Origin: Owenia fusiformis
Taxonomy: Eukaryota > Annelida > Polychaeta > Sabellida > Oweniidae
DNA: 64,000 nt
NCBI GenBank assembly: GCA_903813345.2
Contig: CAIIXF020000007.1
Location: 6,329,730 to 6,393,729, forward strand
Direction of reading: 5' to 3'
Shown: piece by piece, positions 45,800 to 57,493 of the stretch
Layout: the number at the start of each line of letters is the position of its first letter
Numbering within the stretch: position 1 is the first letter of the stretch
Notes under the pieces: generated by a model
What the model was told of the DNA's origin: nothing
Database searches by the model: none
What the model saw: only the letters and a program-made list of their open reading frames with translations
Position numbers and translations under genes: made by a program

Positions 45800-48527
45800 G
45801 CCTCTGAACAATATATTCTATCACGTACAAATGACAGATGATAGCTAATTAGATCATATGTCCAAATATATGATATATCCTGGAAACTAAAGGTCTAACA
45901 GCCACTAAATGAAATATTCTATGCAAATATAAGCTAGATGGTGGCATGTAAACTAAACGTATATTAGAATTACTGCAACCATAAAAGCAACCAAGTGGAT
46001 GACAGCCTCAAGTCAGACCGAAACGTAAAATATAAAAGTAGTCGCATGGTTATTCAATGTCTATTGTTAACATTTATCGCATCTTAAACATCTGTATTCA
46101 AACATCTAAAACTAAACCTGTATGCCGAGAGTGACATTTATAATTTTGAGTTAGTAGTTGAGTGAAAACATAAATAGTATCATAATGAATAGCAAGCCGG
46201 ATACTTATGCATGTCAAATGTCAAATAGTTGGTGACTTTGGTATTACTTGGTATCAGGGGATTCTGTACAAATGCAATGTGTAAAAGTAAGCAAGTGAGT
46301 CAATAAATTGTGAATGATTTAATTCACTTTAAACTTTGTAGCCAAGACTTTGAATTCGTGTTCGCATTCGTTCAAAGTCTGGAGGCGTTCGATGTCAAAT
46401 ATTCCTACGATTCATTGAGTCCTGAATTTAAACCATTTATTAAACACATTCAATCTCCCGGATATACCTGAGACTTCGATGAAGTGCCCGGATGTTAGAA
46501 TCGTACATCCTTATCCATCATGATTGAACAGCATATCTGACCATGCTCTCCTCGAGTTTCGTGACAATTATGAGTTGTAACAAAACTTCGATAACCATGG
46601 TAATCAGTGTTTTGGTACAAGGACTTGCATGTAAAATGAATATGTGATGCACAATGAATAACATTTAGTGGAATTAATTTTTCAAATGTGAACGTTTTAT
46701 GTATTTGATGGATGTTGAAGAAGACATGATGAACGCAACGAATAACATCACATACTAGTAATATCGCACGATGCTGATGCCACGGGCAACAATAGACAAT
46801 TGTAAACCTCTCTTGAGGTCAACTGGGAAAACAGTATTCCGATACTGTAAACCATAATACTGTAGACCTCCGGTCCCGGTCAACAGTACTCTCAGGGTTT
46901 ACTGTTAAGGTATACACGTTTGGTTAACAATTGTTTTGTTAGTCCGAAGAATATACTAATTGGAAGGATATACTATATATATTATCGTACATAGTGTAGG
47001 TATCATATTTTAGCAAAAAATCCCCAAACCGTCGAATATTTGTAATTTTTCACTTATATTAAACTTATTTTTTCTATTTTTTTTCAAAATTAAAAAATCA
47101 ACATTCAAAAAACATTTTTTTCAAAAGTAGCGGTCAACAGTACATATTGTCGACTGCTCATCAACCAATCGGAACTGAGTATTTCAACTGATGAGGTACT
47201 AACAATAGACGCAACCTTTATATTACAAAAGATTAAGTTACTATTGGTCAATGCTTCACTAACACTTCTTATGTGTATTACATCCTAGTACTATGCATAA
47301 CAATTATAAATTGTACTGATGTAAATAAAATGATAATAAAGCATTAACACTTAACAACAGAAATTCAAAATTCGCTGTGCTGATGCCGTAGAAAACGTGA
47401 CAACAAATGTATCCGATCGCAGAAATTCTAAGGCGAGCGTAGAAATCCGCAGAAACGATAAAAAAAGGTCGCCGTAGCAAATGTGATTGGGACGTAAATT
47501 AATTTATTGTAATATGATTGTTTCATTTCAAAGAATGCACAGTTACAAAGGAAGAGTAAATGTGATTTTTATATCGTTTTCAAATGATGGAAACTACCAA
47601 ACCGTCATTTGTTTTTGTGCCACATTGGTTTTTGATAGCTTGCCAATTGTCCATTCTTTCGAAACAATATAACAAATATAAAAGAATGTACACTTCTTTT
47701 GATACAACTGTAAATTCTTTAAAATAAACCACAATATCCGTGAAAGTATCGTACGTTTTCATATCAATCCCTTTCCATACATATAGTAATGCCCTTTGGG
47801 GTATTTCTTATATTGTATGTCACAATTGCACATTTAACCCGATCTTTAACGTAGTATTTGTGTTTATTGACTTTGGGGTGACTTTGGGAGTTGATGTTCA
47901 AACGCATGTGTAATGCATCAACTAAGAATGTTAAATCTGCTGTACTATGGGTACGATTACATTTTAATTCCTTAAAAGGTTCTGTAATGTATATCTATCA
48001 TGTTGAATATCCTTGTAATTCAATATTTTATCACAAATACCTCAATCAAATCTATATTAACTGATGGGCATTTCAAAGACAGTGGCGTGAGCTTGGAATT
48101 GTGTTAAGAACTTTTAATATGCCAACGTGAATTCAGGGTAGCTGAAACTGATATCATCTAAGAACTCAACAAAGGAGTTCAAATAAACCAGAGAATCAGT
48201 CCAAGTTCGAAATATAATGACAGTATTTACCTTAAAGGCAGAATCAAATTCATAGTGACAAAATTGCAAGCAACGCGTATATTTGGCCTACCGATATATC
48301 CCTTGCAATCTAAAATGCAACATCCCAAAAGGGATCCGTGATATGTTATGAATCAGTGAACTTTTTAAAGACTCGATGTACATTGATAGGAGATAGACGT
48401 TTAAGTTCTCTCAAAATAATAAAATGGTAACCATAAAAATAGAAAAGTAATACATAAATGTAAAAATCTTTCTTAAAGTAAATGAAACAAATGAACAGTT
48501 TACAAGTATGTATTGTATCTGACTAAC
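45800..48527. other. predicted intron, no further exon supported
   Basis: An exon-like block at 48230-48285 (minus strand, donor GTAAAT) is open but has the wrong phase for this intron. Local symmetric words (ACAGTATTCCGATACTGT near 46834) are too short to interpret. Confidence 0.4.
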
Positions 48528-48580
48528 CTGAAATCATTATGTTCTAACAGAAATGCATGACTCCACAGGAGGCTTTGTAT
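48528..48580 (-). CDS. candidate 53-nt exon of the minus-strand gene
   Basis: Excellent acceptor (TATTTTGTTTCTGTTTTAG) and donor GTTAGT. Frame 0 reads IQSLLWSHAFLLEHNDF and leaves two bases (AG) that join T of the next exon to Ser. With the exon at 51235 it gives a LKV...LLW pattern reminiscent of MAM-type domains. Confidence 0.52.
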
Positions 48581-48732
48581 CTAAAACAGAAACAAAATAT
48601 TCACAAAGAAATGAGATACAGATTCAGTATTTGGTACTAATATATTAAATATATTACTTCAGATTATATAACTTACTCAGAATGAAATTCTCTGTTAAAG
48701 GTTGATGTGAATAAACCGGCCAGTCAACTCGA

Positions 48733-48749
48733 GTGGGGATCGAACCCAC
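48733..48749 (-). other. isolated tRNA T-arm with B box
   Basis: The minus strand reads GTGGG-TTCGATC-CCCAC, a perfect 5-bp T-stem with a 7-base loop containing the Pol III B box. No A box or acceptor stem at proper spacing was found, so this is at best a fragment of a tRNA gene or tRNA-derived SINE. Confidence 0.35.
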
Positions 48750-49239
48750 GGGCCCATTATTAAGTATAAGCTCATTCAATTTAAAACTCGTGGGGCAAGT
48801 ATGATTAATTATCTATTATGGAAACATTTCTCATAGTAACTAATCGCATTTCATAAAATTTGAAAATATTCAGTCATTAATCAGTTCTCTCGGCTTTCAA
48901 AAGTTTTTTTAAAATAATGTATACACTCAGCCCTCATAGTGTTTTAATGTTGTCGCAACATATCATACTTTTGCGATACAACGCATATATAGAATATGGA
49001 GAGCAAACTAAATGGTCCTAGCAACATCAACAACATACCATAACGAATATAAATGTGTTACCCGATTACATGTCTTGCTTCGGACACAAAAATCAATGTT
49101 CGAAGGCTCTGTTGCTCTCTGCATTATAATCTGAAAATGGAGATTCAAGACTGAAGAGAACCGCTACATACAATAATATAAGACAAAAGAGGGTGAAGTT
49201 GAGATTATACTTTAACTAATCAGAGAATAGTTTGCCCTA

Positions 49240-50320
49240 ATGGTGGCCATTTATAAAAAATATCAATTATATTCACTCATGGATATCAACATCTTCACTG
49301 ATTCGCTGCGCTCACTCATGAAGATATCAATATCCACTCATGGATATACATTATATTTTTTCAAAACCATAGGATATTCCTATAGTATTAGTATATCCAA
49401 GAAATGAATGAGGTTTACATTGTCATAAGCAAGTATTCCTGTTGGTGGAATTTAATCATTACAAATTTTAAAAAATTAAAATGGCCGACTTGAAAATTTC
49501 ATAAATATATCTCCTTTGTCCCTGAGTAGCAGCATATAAAATTTGAACCAAATCCGTTCACTGGTATAAGGTTTTTTACAAATGGCAGCCATTTTGAAAT
49601 TCTTGAAAATTCTTTCTCGAACAGGGCTACTATGTCCATAGGCATCAGCCTATAGAATTTGAACCAAATCCGTTTACTGGTATGAGTTATGAAAGATTAT
49701 GTTTTTTGGGGAAAAGTAGCTGCCATTTTTAAATTCAAATGCCATCTTGAAAATTGATTCTCGAACAGAGCAACAGTGTCCCTTGGCTTCAGCATATAAA
49801 ATTTGAACTAAATCCATCCACTGGTTTTCGACGAATCAAATATTTCATTTTTAACAAAAATGGCGGCCATTTTGAAGTTCAGCCTTGAAAATGTTTTCTC
49901 GAGCACTGCAACTGTGTCCCTAGGCATCAGCATATAAAATTTGGATGAAATCCGTTTACTGGTATTTGAGATTACGTTTTCTTGCAGTAAAATGGCGGCA
50001 ATGTGAAAATCAGCAGCCATCTTAAAAATTTATTTTTGAATAAAAGCTTCTTTATTCCTAGGCATCAGCATATAAAATTGAAACCTAATCCGTCCACTAA
50101 TAACTGTATTATCATACATCACATTTTTACGAAAAATGGCGGCCATTTTGAATTGTGCGGCCATATTGAAAATTCCTTCCCGAGCAGAGGTCCTAAACCC
50201 ATAAGGCATAAGTCGTTAAATTTGAATCATATCCATTTATCGGTATTTGAGTTATTGCCCGGACAGACGGACGGACGGCTTTCCTATATCCCCCTCGAAC
50301 TTCGTTCGGTGGGATAATAA
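49240..50320. repeat. degenerate tandem array of ~120- to 135-bp units
   Basis: About six units each carry AGCATATAAAATTTGAACC, AATCCGT(C/T)CACTGGT and an AAAATGGCGGCCATTTTGAA-like word. The last unit leads into GGACGGACGGCT and TCGTTCGGTGGGATAATAA, the same tail as near 44370. The left edge (49275-49350) has repeated CACTCATGGATAT words. It lies in a predicted intron and is probably part of a mobile element. Confidence 0.85.
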
Positions 50321-50383
50321 GTCAGATTGTCACAATTGTCAACAATGAAATTGACGCTAACCCAGTGTCTTTGGTCTTGTTTA

Positions 50384-51193
50384 ACCCTACTATCACACCA
50401 AACTAGTTCTCACTACGTTCTCGAAAACGGGCTTCAACTGTGTACGAACGGACTGGACCTACTAAGAACCGTTTGGGATCTATTTACAAACTTCATCGAA
50501 CGTACTCGAACGGGTAGGTCCTCTAGAACTTAGACAATGCTCAAAATGTTCTCGTGGTCGCCACGTTCTACAATTAGAACGAGTGACAACGTACTAACGA
50601 CGAGCTGGACGTGCAACAAACGGAACCGTCGTACTTCAATCCTACTTGGGACGTTTTAACAACGAGTTGAACTGACTGAGGACGTGTTGAGAACGAGGTA
50701 GAACTAATTGCAAACGGGTTTAAACTGATTCAGAACGTATTTAACACTGCTTATGAACGAGTAAGCAAAAATATAGCTATCACACCAAACAAGTTGCCAC
50801 TGCGTTCTTCAAAACTAGTTTGAAACTGTGTGCGAACGGAATGAACGTAGCTGCAACTTTGCAAGGTCTATTTACGAACTTTATGAACGTTCTCAGACGG
50901 GAATGTGATTTTAGAATTTTGAATCGATTCAAAATTCGATGGCGACCATACCGTTCTGTAATCAGGTCATGTTGACCTTCTAGACTTAGGGACGCGTTCT
51001 ACGACGTTGCACACCGACGTGGTGCGACCTGAACGAACTGCGAACGAGATGGACGTATTGAAGACTGTTTAAGAACGAAGAAGCTAATTGTTTCAGACAT
51101 ATTTCCCGACCACAGCCAGGTTGAGCCCGTTTTACGACGTTTTCGTAGGACTGGCAAGAACGGGTAAGAACTAGTTTGGTGTGATAGGGGGGT
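50384..51193 (+). mobile_element. ~810-bp AACG-rich dimeric TA element, copy 1
   Basis: Bounded by ACCCTACTATCACACCAAAC at the left and the complementary GTTTGGTGTGATAGGGGGGT at the right, with TA on both sides (50382-50383, 51194-51195). The interior is dense in AACG, ACGTT and GAACG words, unlike the host DNA. The left half (from 50390) and the right half (from 50779, CTATCACACCAAACAAGTTG) are diverged direct copies of ~390-400 bp, so the element is a dimer. There is no open frame of note. The superfamily is not identified; TA duplication is seen in several DNA-transposon groups. Confidence 0.85.
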
Positions 51194-51234
51194 TATAGAT
51201 CAACTTTTATCACGACAGCATGTTGAGTACTCAC

Positions 51235-51312
51235 CTTTGATTGATTTAACAATATAACTTTTAAATGACTGCCGTGAGGCTTTTTACTCACAGACATACA
51301 TAGGTTGAATGA
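51235..51312 (-). CDS. candidate 78-nt exon lying between two inverted elements
   Basis: Open in frame 0 with 26 codons, SFNLCMSVSKKPHGSHLKVI then LLNQSK, ending at a strong AAAG|GTGAGT donor. The acceptor (CAGTGACAG-TAG region) has only about 23 bp of non-element sequence before copy 2 of the AACG-rich element starts, so the branch point would lie in the element. The F-N-x-x-M...G-x-H-L-K-V pattern plus LLW in the next exon resembles the centre of MAM domains, but the match is weak and the cysteine pattern is not visible. This is the 5'-most exon found. Confidence 0.45.
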
Positions 51313-51335
51313 CTACTGTCACAGTGACTTCTTTA

Positions 51336-52121
51336 CCCCCTATCACACCAAAATAGTTCTTACCCGTTCTTGCCAGTCCCATGAAAACGTCGCAAAACGG
51401 GCTCAGTCTGGCTGTGGTCTAAAATAATTAGCTACTTCGTTCATAAACAGTCGTCAATACGTCCATCTCATTCGCAGTTCGTTCAGGTCGCACCACGTCA
51501 GTGTGCAACGTCGTATAACGCGTCCCTTAGTCTAGAAGGTCATCATGACCTGATTACAGAACGGTATGGTCGCCATCGAATTTTGAATCGATTCAATATT
51601 CGAAATCACATTCCCCGTCCGGGAAAGTCAATGAAGTTCGTAAACAAACCGTAGAACGTTGTAGCTGCGTTTATTCCGTTCGCACACAGTTAAAAACCAG
51701 TTTTGAAGAACGCAGTGGCAACTTGCTTGGTATGATAGCTATAGTTTTGCTGCTCGTTGATAAATACGTTCTTCATCAGTTTTAACCCGTTTGCAATTAG
51801 TTCTACCTCGTTCTCATAATACGTCCTCAGACAGTTCAACTCGTTGTAAAAACGTCCCTAGTAGGACTGAAGTACGACGGTTCCATTCGTAGTACGTCCA
51901 GCTCGTCGTTAGTAGGTTGTCACTCGTTCTAATTGTAAAACGTGACGACCAAGAGAACATTTTGAGCATGTTCTAACTTCTAGAGGACCTACCCGTTCGA
52001 GTACGTTCGATGAAGTTTGTGAATAGACCCCAAACGGTTCAAAGTACGTTCAGTCCGTTCGTACACAGTTGAAGCCCGTTTTCGAGAACGTAGTGAGAAC
52101 TAGTTTGGTGTGATAGTAGGG
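51336..52121 (-). mobile_element. AACG-rich dimeric TA element, copy 2 (inverted)
   Basis: Reverse complement of copy 1 over its whole length, with TA at 51334-51335 and 52122-52123. Mid-element boundary near 51722-51743 (TTGCTTGGTATGATAGCTAT). Confidence 0.88.
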
Positions 52122-52123
52122 TA

Positions 52124-52855
52124 ACCCCCCCCCTATCACACCAAACTAGTTCTTACCCGTTTTTGTCAGTCCTATGAAAACGTCGTAAAACGGGCTCAAT
52201 CTGGCTGTGTTCGGGAAATATGTCTAAAATAATTAGCTACTTCGTTCATAAACAGTCTACGTCGGTGTGCAATGTCGTATAATGCGTCCCTTAGTCTAGA
52301 AGGTCATCATGACCTGATTACAGAACGGTATGGTCGCCATCGAATTTTGAATCGATTCAAAATTCTAAATCACATTCCCCGTCCGGGAAAGTCAAGGAAG
52401 TTCGTAAACAGACCGTAGAACGTTGTAGCTACGTTTATTCCGTTCGCACACAGTTAAAAACCAGTTTTGAAGAACGCAGTGGCAACTTGCTTGGTATGAT
52501 AGCTATAGTTTTGCTGCTCGTTGATAAATACGTTCTTCATCAGTTTTAACCCGTTTGCAATTAGTTCTACCTCGTTCTCAATACGTCCTCAGACAGTTCA
52601 ACTCGTTGTAAAAACGTCCCTAGTAGGACTGAAGTACGACGGTTCCGTTCGTAGTACGTCCAGCTCGTCGTTAGTACGTTGTCACTCGTTCTTATTGTAA
52701 AACGTGACGACCAAGAGAACATTCTGAGCATGTTCTAAGTTCTAGAGGACCTACCCGTTCGAGTACGTTCGATGAAGTTTGTAAATAGACCCCAAACGGT
52801 TCTAAGTACGTTCAATCCGTTCGTACACAGTTGAAGCCCGTTTTCGAGAACGTAG
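52124..52855 (-). mobile_element. AACG-rich dimeric TA element, copy 3 (end-truncated)
   Basis: Same orientation as copy 2 and joined to it through one shared TA and a C-run. Relative to copy 2 it lacks about 50-60 bp near 52255 and has lost the last ~25 bp at its far end, where it stops at GAGAACGTAG. Copy 2 and copy 3 are closer to each other than to copy 1. Confidence 0.88.
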
Positions 52856-53277
52856 TTTAATCCAATTTATTTAATCATTAGTTAAAGTTAATTTTTTTGT
52901 TTAGCTCATTATTTTGTCAGATTGTTGTTCCATACAAAGCAAGTATAATGCACTACGAGACTCACAATCCTTGATTTTCAAACATCTGGTAGGTCTAAAA
53001 TTCAAATTAATGGTTTTTAACGTCCATAGTTGGACCATTGTGGTTTTAAGTTGTAAATGTTTTAGTTCAATTTTGAATTTAATTTTTTTTAATTCTGTTA
53101 AAGGCTAATGAATTAAGGCGGTGAAATTGGCGAAACCACAGAAAAGACCTGAATGTCCAAACTTCAAATGTTAAAATAACTGCGATGAATTTTTGATCAT
53201 CTGAAACATGCCTAATATATAATAAAAGTTGATCGAATAACTAAAAAAAGATTATAACCTAATAAACTGCATGTACG
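52856..53277. other. no feature seen
   Basis: Short AT-rich interval between two mobile elements; no coding sign. Confidence 0.4.
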
Positions 53278-53426
53278 TAATGCCTTGGTCACATTTGTTC
53301 CGATTTTCACTACGGCGCCCGGCCGATTGAGTATTTTGTTCAAAATTGAATACAATGATATTGAACAAAATGCTCAATCGGCCGGACGCCGGCCGATGGA
53401 TCGGAGCAAATGTGACCCAGGCATTA
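53278..53426. mobile_element. 149-bp palindromic miniature element with TA ends
   Basis: TAATGCCTTGGTCACATTTG at the left pairs with CAAATGTGACCCAGGCATTA at the right. CGGCCGATTGAG and TTTTGTTCAA pair with their complements in the middle. The ends carry TA, so a TA target duplication is likely. Confidence 0.9.
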
Positions 53427-53884
53427 GTGACTGATTGATGTAAACAAGCGACACTATCCAAGGGTTTTATTTATTATCCCAACGGAACTAAACGACTTCC
53501 GGAGCTAGATATGGCCATTATTCAACTAGTGAAAATCCTAAAACTCAGTATTGTTCTTGACAATAAATCGCCATAAGTGGGTCTTGTTTTTAAATATTAC
53601 CTCGAAGTGGACATATGAACAATTTATCATACTCCAGAATTTCGATGTCATATAAACCGAATTTGGTTCAAATATCAAAACATGACGTCAACCAAAAAGT
53701 AATTTTTGATTTGATGAAAACTAAGAATATCGAATTCGGCAAATACCGTCCACCATCTTAGATGCAAAGGTTACGACCGTTACCTTCGCTTGATTCTGAC
53801 AAGGTACACTGATTTTTGAACGAGGTTCGTTCTGGGTATTACGTTCGCCCCTGCCCAATTGAATTACTACAACGGGTAAATAGA

Positions 53885-54070
53885 GCAACTCAAATGAGTA
53901 AGCTGTATGGCTCAAGTGTTAAAACTAAGTGACTCAAAGTTTGCTAAAACCTGTCTACGTTGCTGCAAACTAGTAAATTGGGTCACTTCAAATTAGTAAA
54001 TTGAGTCAGTCGAATGAATAAATTAAGTCACTCAAATGAGTAAATTGAGTTACTCAAGTGAGTATTTAGT
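53885..54070. repeat. degenerate minisatellite TAAATTGAGTCACTCAAATGAG
   Basis: Successive units of about 22 bp with GTCACTCAAATGAGTAAATT-type words, best preserved from 53970 to 54065. Confidence 0.8.
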
Positions 54071-55299
54071 ATGTTAAAGGTACTAGCATTTTGTTGAGGT
54101 AAGTATGAGTATCCGCATTAAAATTGAATTATTACCTACATAATCTCAAATGAATACTGATATCTCTTGAGCATCACATCGACAGCCAAACGAGAAAATA
54201 AAACAGTGTAGTCAATTATTTAATCTGCAAAAGTATCGCAGATCAGTAGTATTATTAATCGAAATCGGTCAAAACATATTAAGAGAACGATACCCAACAT
54301 ATGAATACAAGTCTAATGATTTTCTTGAAGAGACTTGATGATCAATCGAGTGTAATAATGAATACGTTTTAAATGAAGGCATTAATCATTGAAAACTCAG
54401 TAATGTGACAGAAATGGGTGGAAACATATATAATTTCTCTCTGTTTATTACTAGATTGCAATAATAGAATCAGTCACGTAGGAATATAATATTACAAAGA
54501 AAGACAAAACAAACTGATTGAAATCTACAAATACCTTGCCATATCATTATTACTAGGTAATATCATGGGCTTTCAAGATTCAATCACTATATTTTACTTT
54601 TATGTGTTTTAGCTAATCAGCCGAAAGGCCATGACAAAATGTCACAATCTAGGCGCATCCACGATAACAACACGAGTGTCATGGCACGTCTGCCACAACG
54701 TGAAACACTATTTTCTAAGCACTACTAAGAAAGAATACTTAATGTCTTATCCATAAGTAATAAGCACTACTAACTACTAATTCTCAGGAATAAAAAGTTC
54801 ACACTTATCATACCTATTGAGAGATAAATATTGCTTATCCTCGGCCCAGGTACGTCTTATCCGTGTGTCATGTGACTACTGCGTTAATTAACTAAGTAAA
54901 GCATTTCAATTTAAGTGTAGTATGTTTGCATGCAGCAAGCATTTAATCATTTTTGATTTTTGATTAAAAATAACTCCTTTGGATCAAATATTTAAATTCT
55001 ACTAGAGTGCGGGGAGTGGAAACAAGTCTCCATTCAAGCACTGAATATCAAAAGAAAGATTTCAGGACCCCTTAACTTCACTCCCGGACTTTTCTATTCA
55101 ACACCACCCATCCCCCTTCCCCAATTATCCCTAATGATCCCAGAATGTTTGTTTCTGTACCCCCTGTCCATGGCCAGTAATTAATCTATGTGTATTGTGT
55201 CTTCCTCCAAAAGGTAGGAAAAACCAGATGCAGACATAAACATTGACAAGGTGAGGGGATTTAAATATAAAAATAGTCTTGTTTTGGGCTCTGACTTAA
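54071..55299. other. no supported feature
   Basis: AT-rich. Splice-like words occur, but none bounds a phase-compatible open segment that could extend the minus-strand gene upstream. Confidence 0.35.
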
Positions 55300-56200
55300 A
55301 TATCTTGACACTGTTTAACGAAGCCGGTTTAAGGAATGAGAGGCAGAAATAATTCCTAGATGATCTTTCTTTACTGTAATTAAGATGCTACTTAGCCGCA
55401 ATTTTAAAAGGGATTAAGTTATTTACCTTGTGATAATTTAATACTACTTATTGATTGGTTTGCCAAATATAATACCCCGTATAAGACCCTTGTCTCTGAT
55501 TGTAAAACATCTGTATGCACCAAATCCGAGGAATATTACATTATGTGAAACAATTCCAAAAAGTTTTGTCTTAAACTCAATCAAATAGCAATATATTTCA
55601 ACATGTAGAAATTATTTATTAACATAATGTCGGGCACTATATGTTAAAGGGTTTTCAGTTTTGCTCTTTTTGAGTCACGCTTGAATTGTGTGCTTTATTT
55701 ATTTGGGATTTGAATTTGGAAAGGTGAATTCACGATCAATAAAGTTTATAATATCATTCATTAACCAATACATCGAGGCAAAGCCACCTTTCAAATACAT
55801 CATCTATTATGCATGTCCATTTGTAGCAATCACACGGCCCATACCACTAGGGGTATGTAGATGTTAATGAATGGGAAATTTTCATCTTTTTATTTTTATG
55901 TTTTCATTAAACAGCCAGAAAAAACTATTTTTCATTTCCCAAGGAATTTAAAATGTATCTAATATATTATACAATCAGACAGACTGGCTATTCTAATCCG
56001 TTATGAAAGGCCATTTGTTTTTTTTTCACTACAGGATGTTTCTTCAGAAGTTAATTAATTGTTTATCTTAGTGTTTAGATGCATTGTCCCTTGACGCTTT
56101 CATGAAATAAATGAACTTTGTGATGGACTACAATTGTATATTTTTACAGGAACAGTTATTTTTATCACCAAAGTAGAGCACTTGTTACATTATTTTCATT
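55300..56200. repeat. old duplicated segment, copy 1 (partner about 60165-61170)
   Basis: 55965-56140 aligns with 60185-60400: CAATCAGACAGAC, TTAGTGTTTAG, CTTGACGCTT, CATGAAATAAATGAACTTTG-like and TTGTATATTTTTAC in the same order. 55310-55400 aligns with 61040-61170: ACCGGTTTAA-like, AATGAGA, GAGGCARAAATAA and CTGTAATTAA. The order of the two blocks differs between the copies, so rearrangement followed duplication. Confidence 0.55.
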
Positions 56201-57188
56201 TTAGGTCTCTCTTATTAGTTGCATTGCAGAAGTCTAATATTATTCTCTCCGTGTGCCGAATGTACTTATACCCGTAGCCAAGGGGTGGGGGTGGTTCAAG
56301 GAGTGCGAGAATTGGAATTGAATACAAAATAAATACGTAACATATAAATATATAAGTACATAATATCTAGCCAAGTCTTCTTGCATTTTCTGAACTTCAA
56401 ATGCGCCTTTTGATGTGTGGTAACAAAATACTAAATAAATATTTATGTTACTCCAGCTTGTTTTCATATTAATTTGGCAATAAAACATGTATAAAGAGAT
56501 AGCAAATTGTGCACAACCCCAATCCCTTCCCCGATCGGGTCGCGTTTACTATGTATGTTATAATGTGTAAAAGTAATTTGTAATAAAGACAATAATGCCC
56601 CCCCCCCCCCCCTATTGCAACCATCTTCGTTCACTCGGCTCCCGTCGATGAACACAGTTAAGACCGAGCGTGCGATGTATTGCAACATTTTGTCAATTAA
56701 TGGCATTGGCCCGGGGTATCAACACACATTTGATTGAAATAATTCAAACCAAAGTTCCAAATGAATAAAGAACGTGAAGGTTCTGTTTGACATTCGAACA
56801 AAAATTTATCCAGTCAAAAATAGATTTCTAATATTTGATCTTGATTAGATGTATTTATTGATCCTTAATTAAAACTACAGATGGTTCACTCAATTCCGAA
56901 TAAACAAAAAATAATCCTATACACGTTTACTTGGTTCTCATGATACTGCCTATAACCTATAATACTCATGTATCAAAACAAATATTAATTAATCCGTCTG
57001 TGTGATTGTTCCCTGACTCAAACTAAGCGAACCCCGATTTCAGTTCTAAATATTTCACTTGAAACGATTTAGCCAACATGATACAATATGACATTTGATT
57101 AATTATACATGTATAAAGCCAATTATTATCAAAACCCATAAATGCTCACAATATAAATATAGTTTTATTTATGGCCAATAACAGATAT
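56201..57188. other. no gene; C-runs and a GTAGCC word
   Basis: CCCGTAGCCAAGGGGTGGGG near 56271 and a long C-run at 56598 look like a decayed GTAGCC-type element. Exact ends cannot be set. Confidence 0.35.
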
Positions 57189-57470
57189 CAGGGGCGTAGC
57201 CAGCTTTCAGTCAGGGGGGGGGGGTGCGATCGCCAAAAAGATTTCGGGTTTCAGTCGGGGGGGGGGGGTGCGATTGTGACATAATCGGGGGGTGCGATTG
57301 TGACATAAACCAGCCAAAAAATGATTTTTATATTGAATTTTACAAAATTAGATGCAACTTCATTCCAAATTGAGCTAGAAGCTTCAAATAAAAAGCTTTA
57401 AAGTTCTTTTTCTCCTCTTTCTCAGGGTCTTATTCTTATTCGCAACCCCCCACCCCTGGCTAAGCCTATG
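57189..57470. mobile_element. CAGGGGCGTAGCCAG-type miniature element
   Basis: Starts CAGGGGCGTAGCCAGCTTTC followed by G-runs, and ends in a C-run with CCTGGCTAAGCCTATG, a diverged inverted terminal repeat. GTGCGATTGTGACATAA is repeated inside. Elements with this terminus are common in marine invertebrates (general knowledge). No coding capacity. Confidence 0.8.
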
Positions 57471-57493
57471 GATATTTAGACAAGTTTCAAATA

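Noticed and set aside
48230-48305. Minus-strand exon-like block with a GCATTTTAG acceptor and GTAAAT donor
   Set aside because: Open in one frame, but its phases do not fit the phase-2 intron between the exons at 48528 and 44611.
48660-48700. 15-nt microexon before a GTAAGT donor
   Set aside because: In the phase required by the next exon it would end in a stop codon.
48690-48800. Functional tRNA gene on the minus strand
   Set aside because: Only the T-arm is intact; no A box, D-arm or acceptor pairing could be found at the required distance.
53600-53650. Possible upstream exon ending CSYVHFE before GTAATA
   Set aside because: Phase fits, but the acceptor is poor and the segment is only ~31 bp; left out of the gene model.
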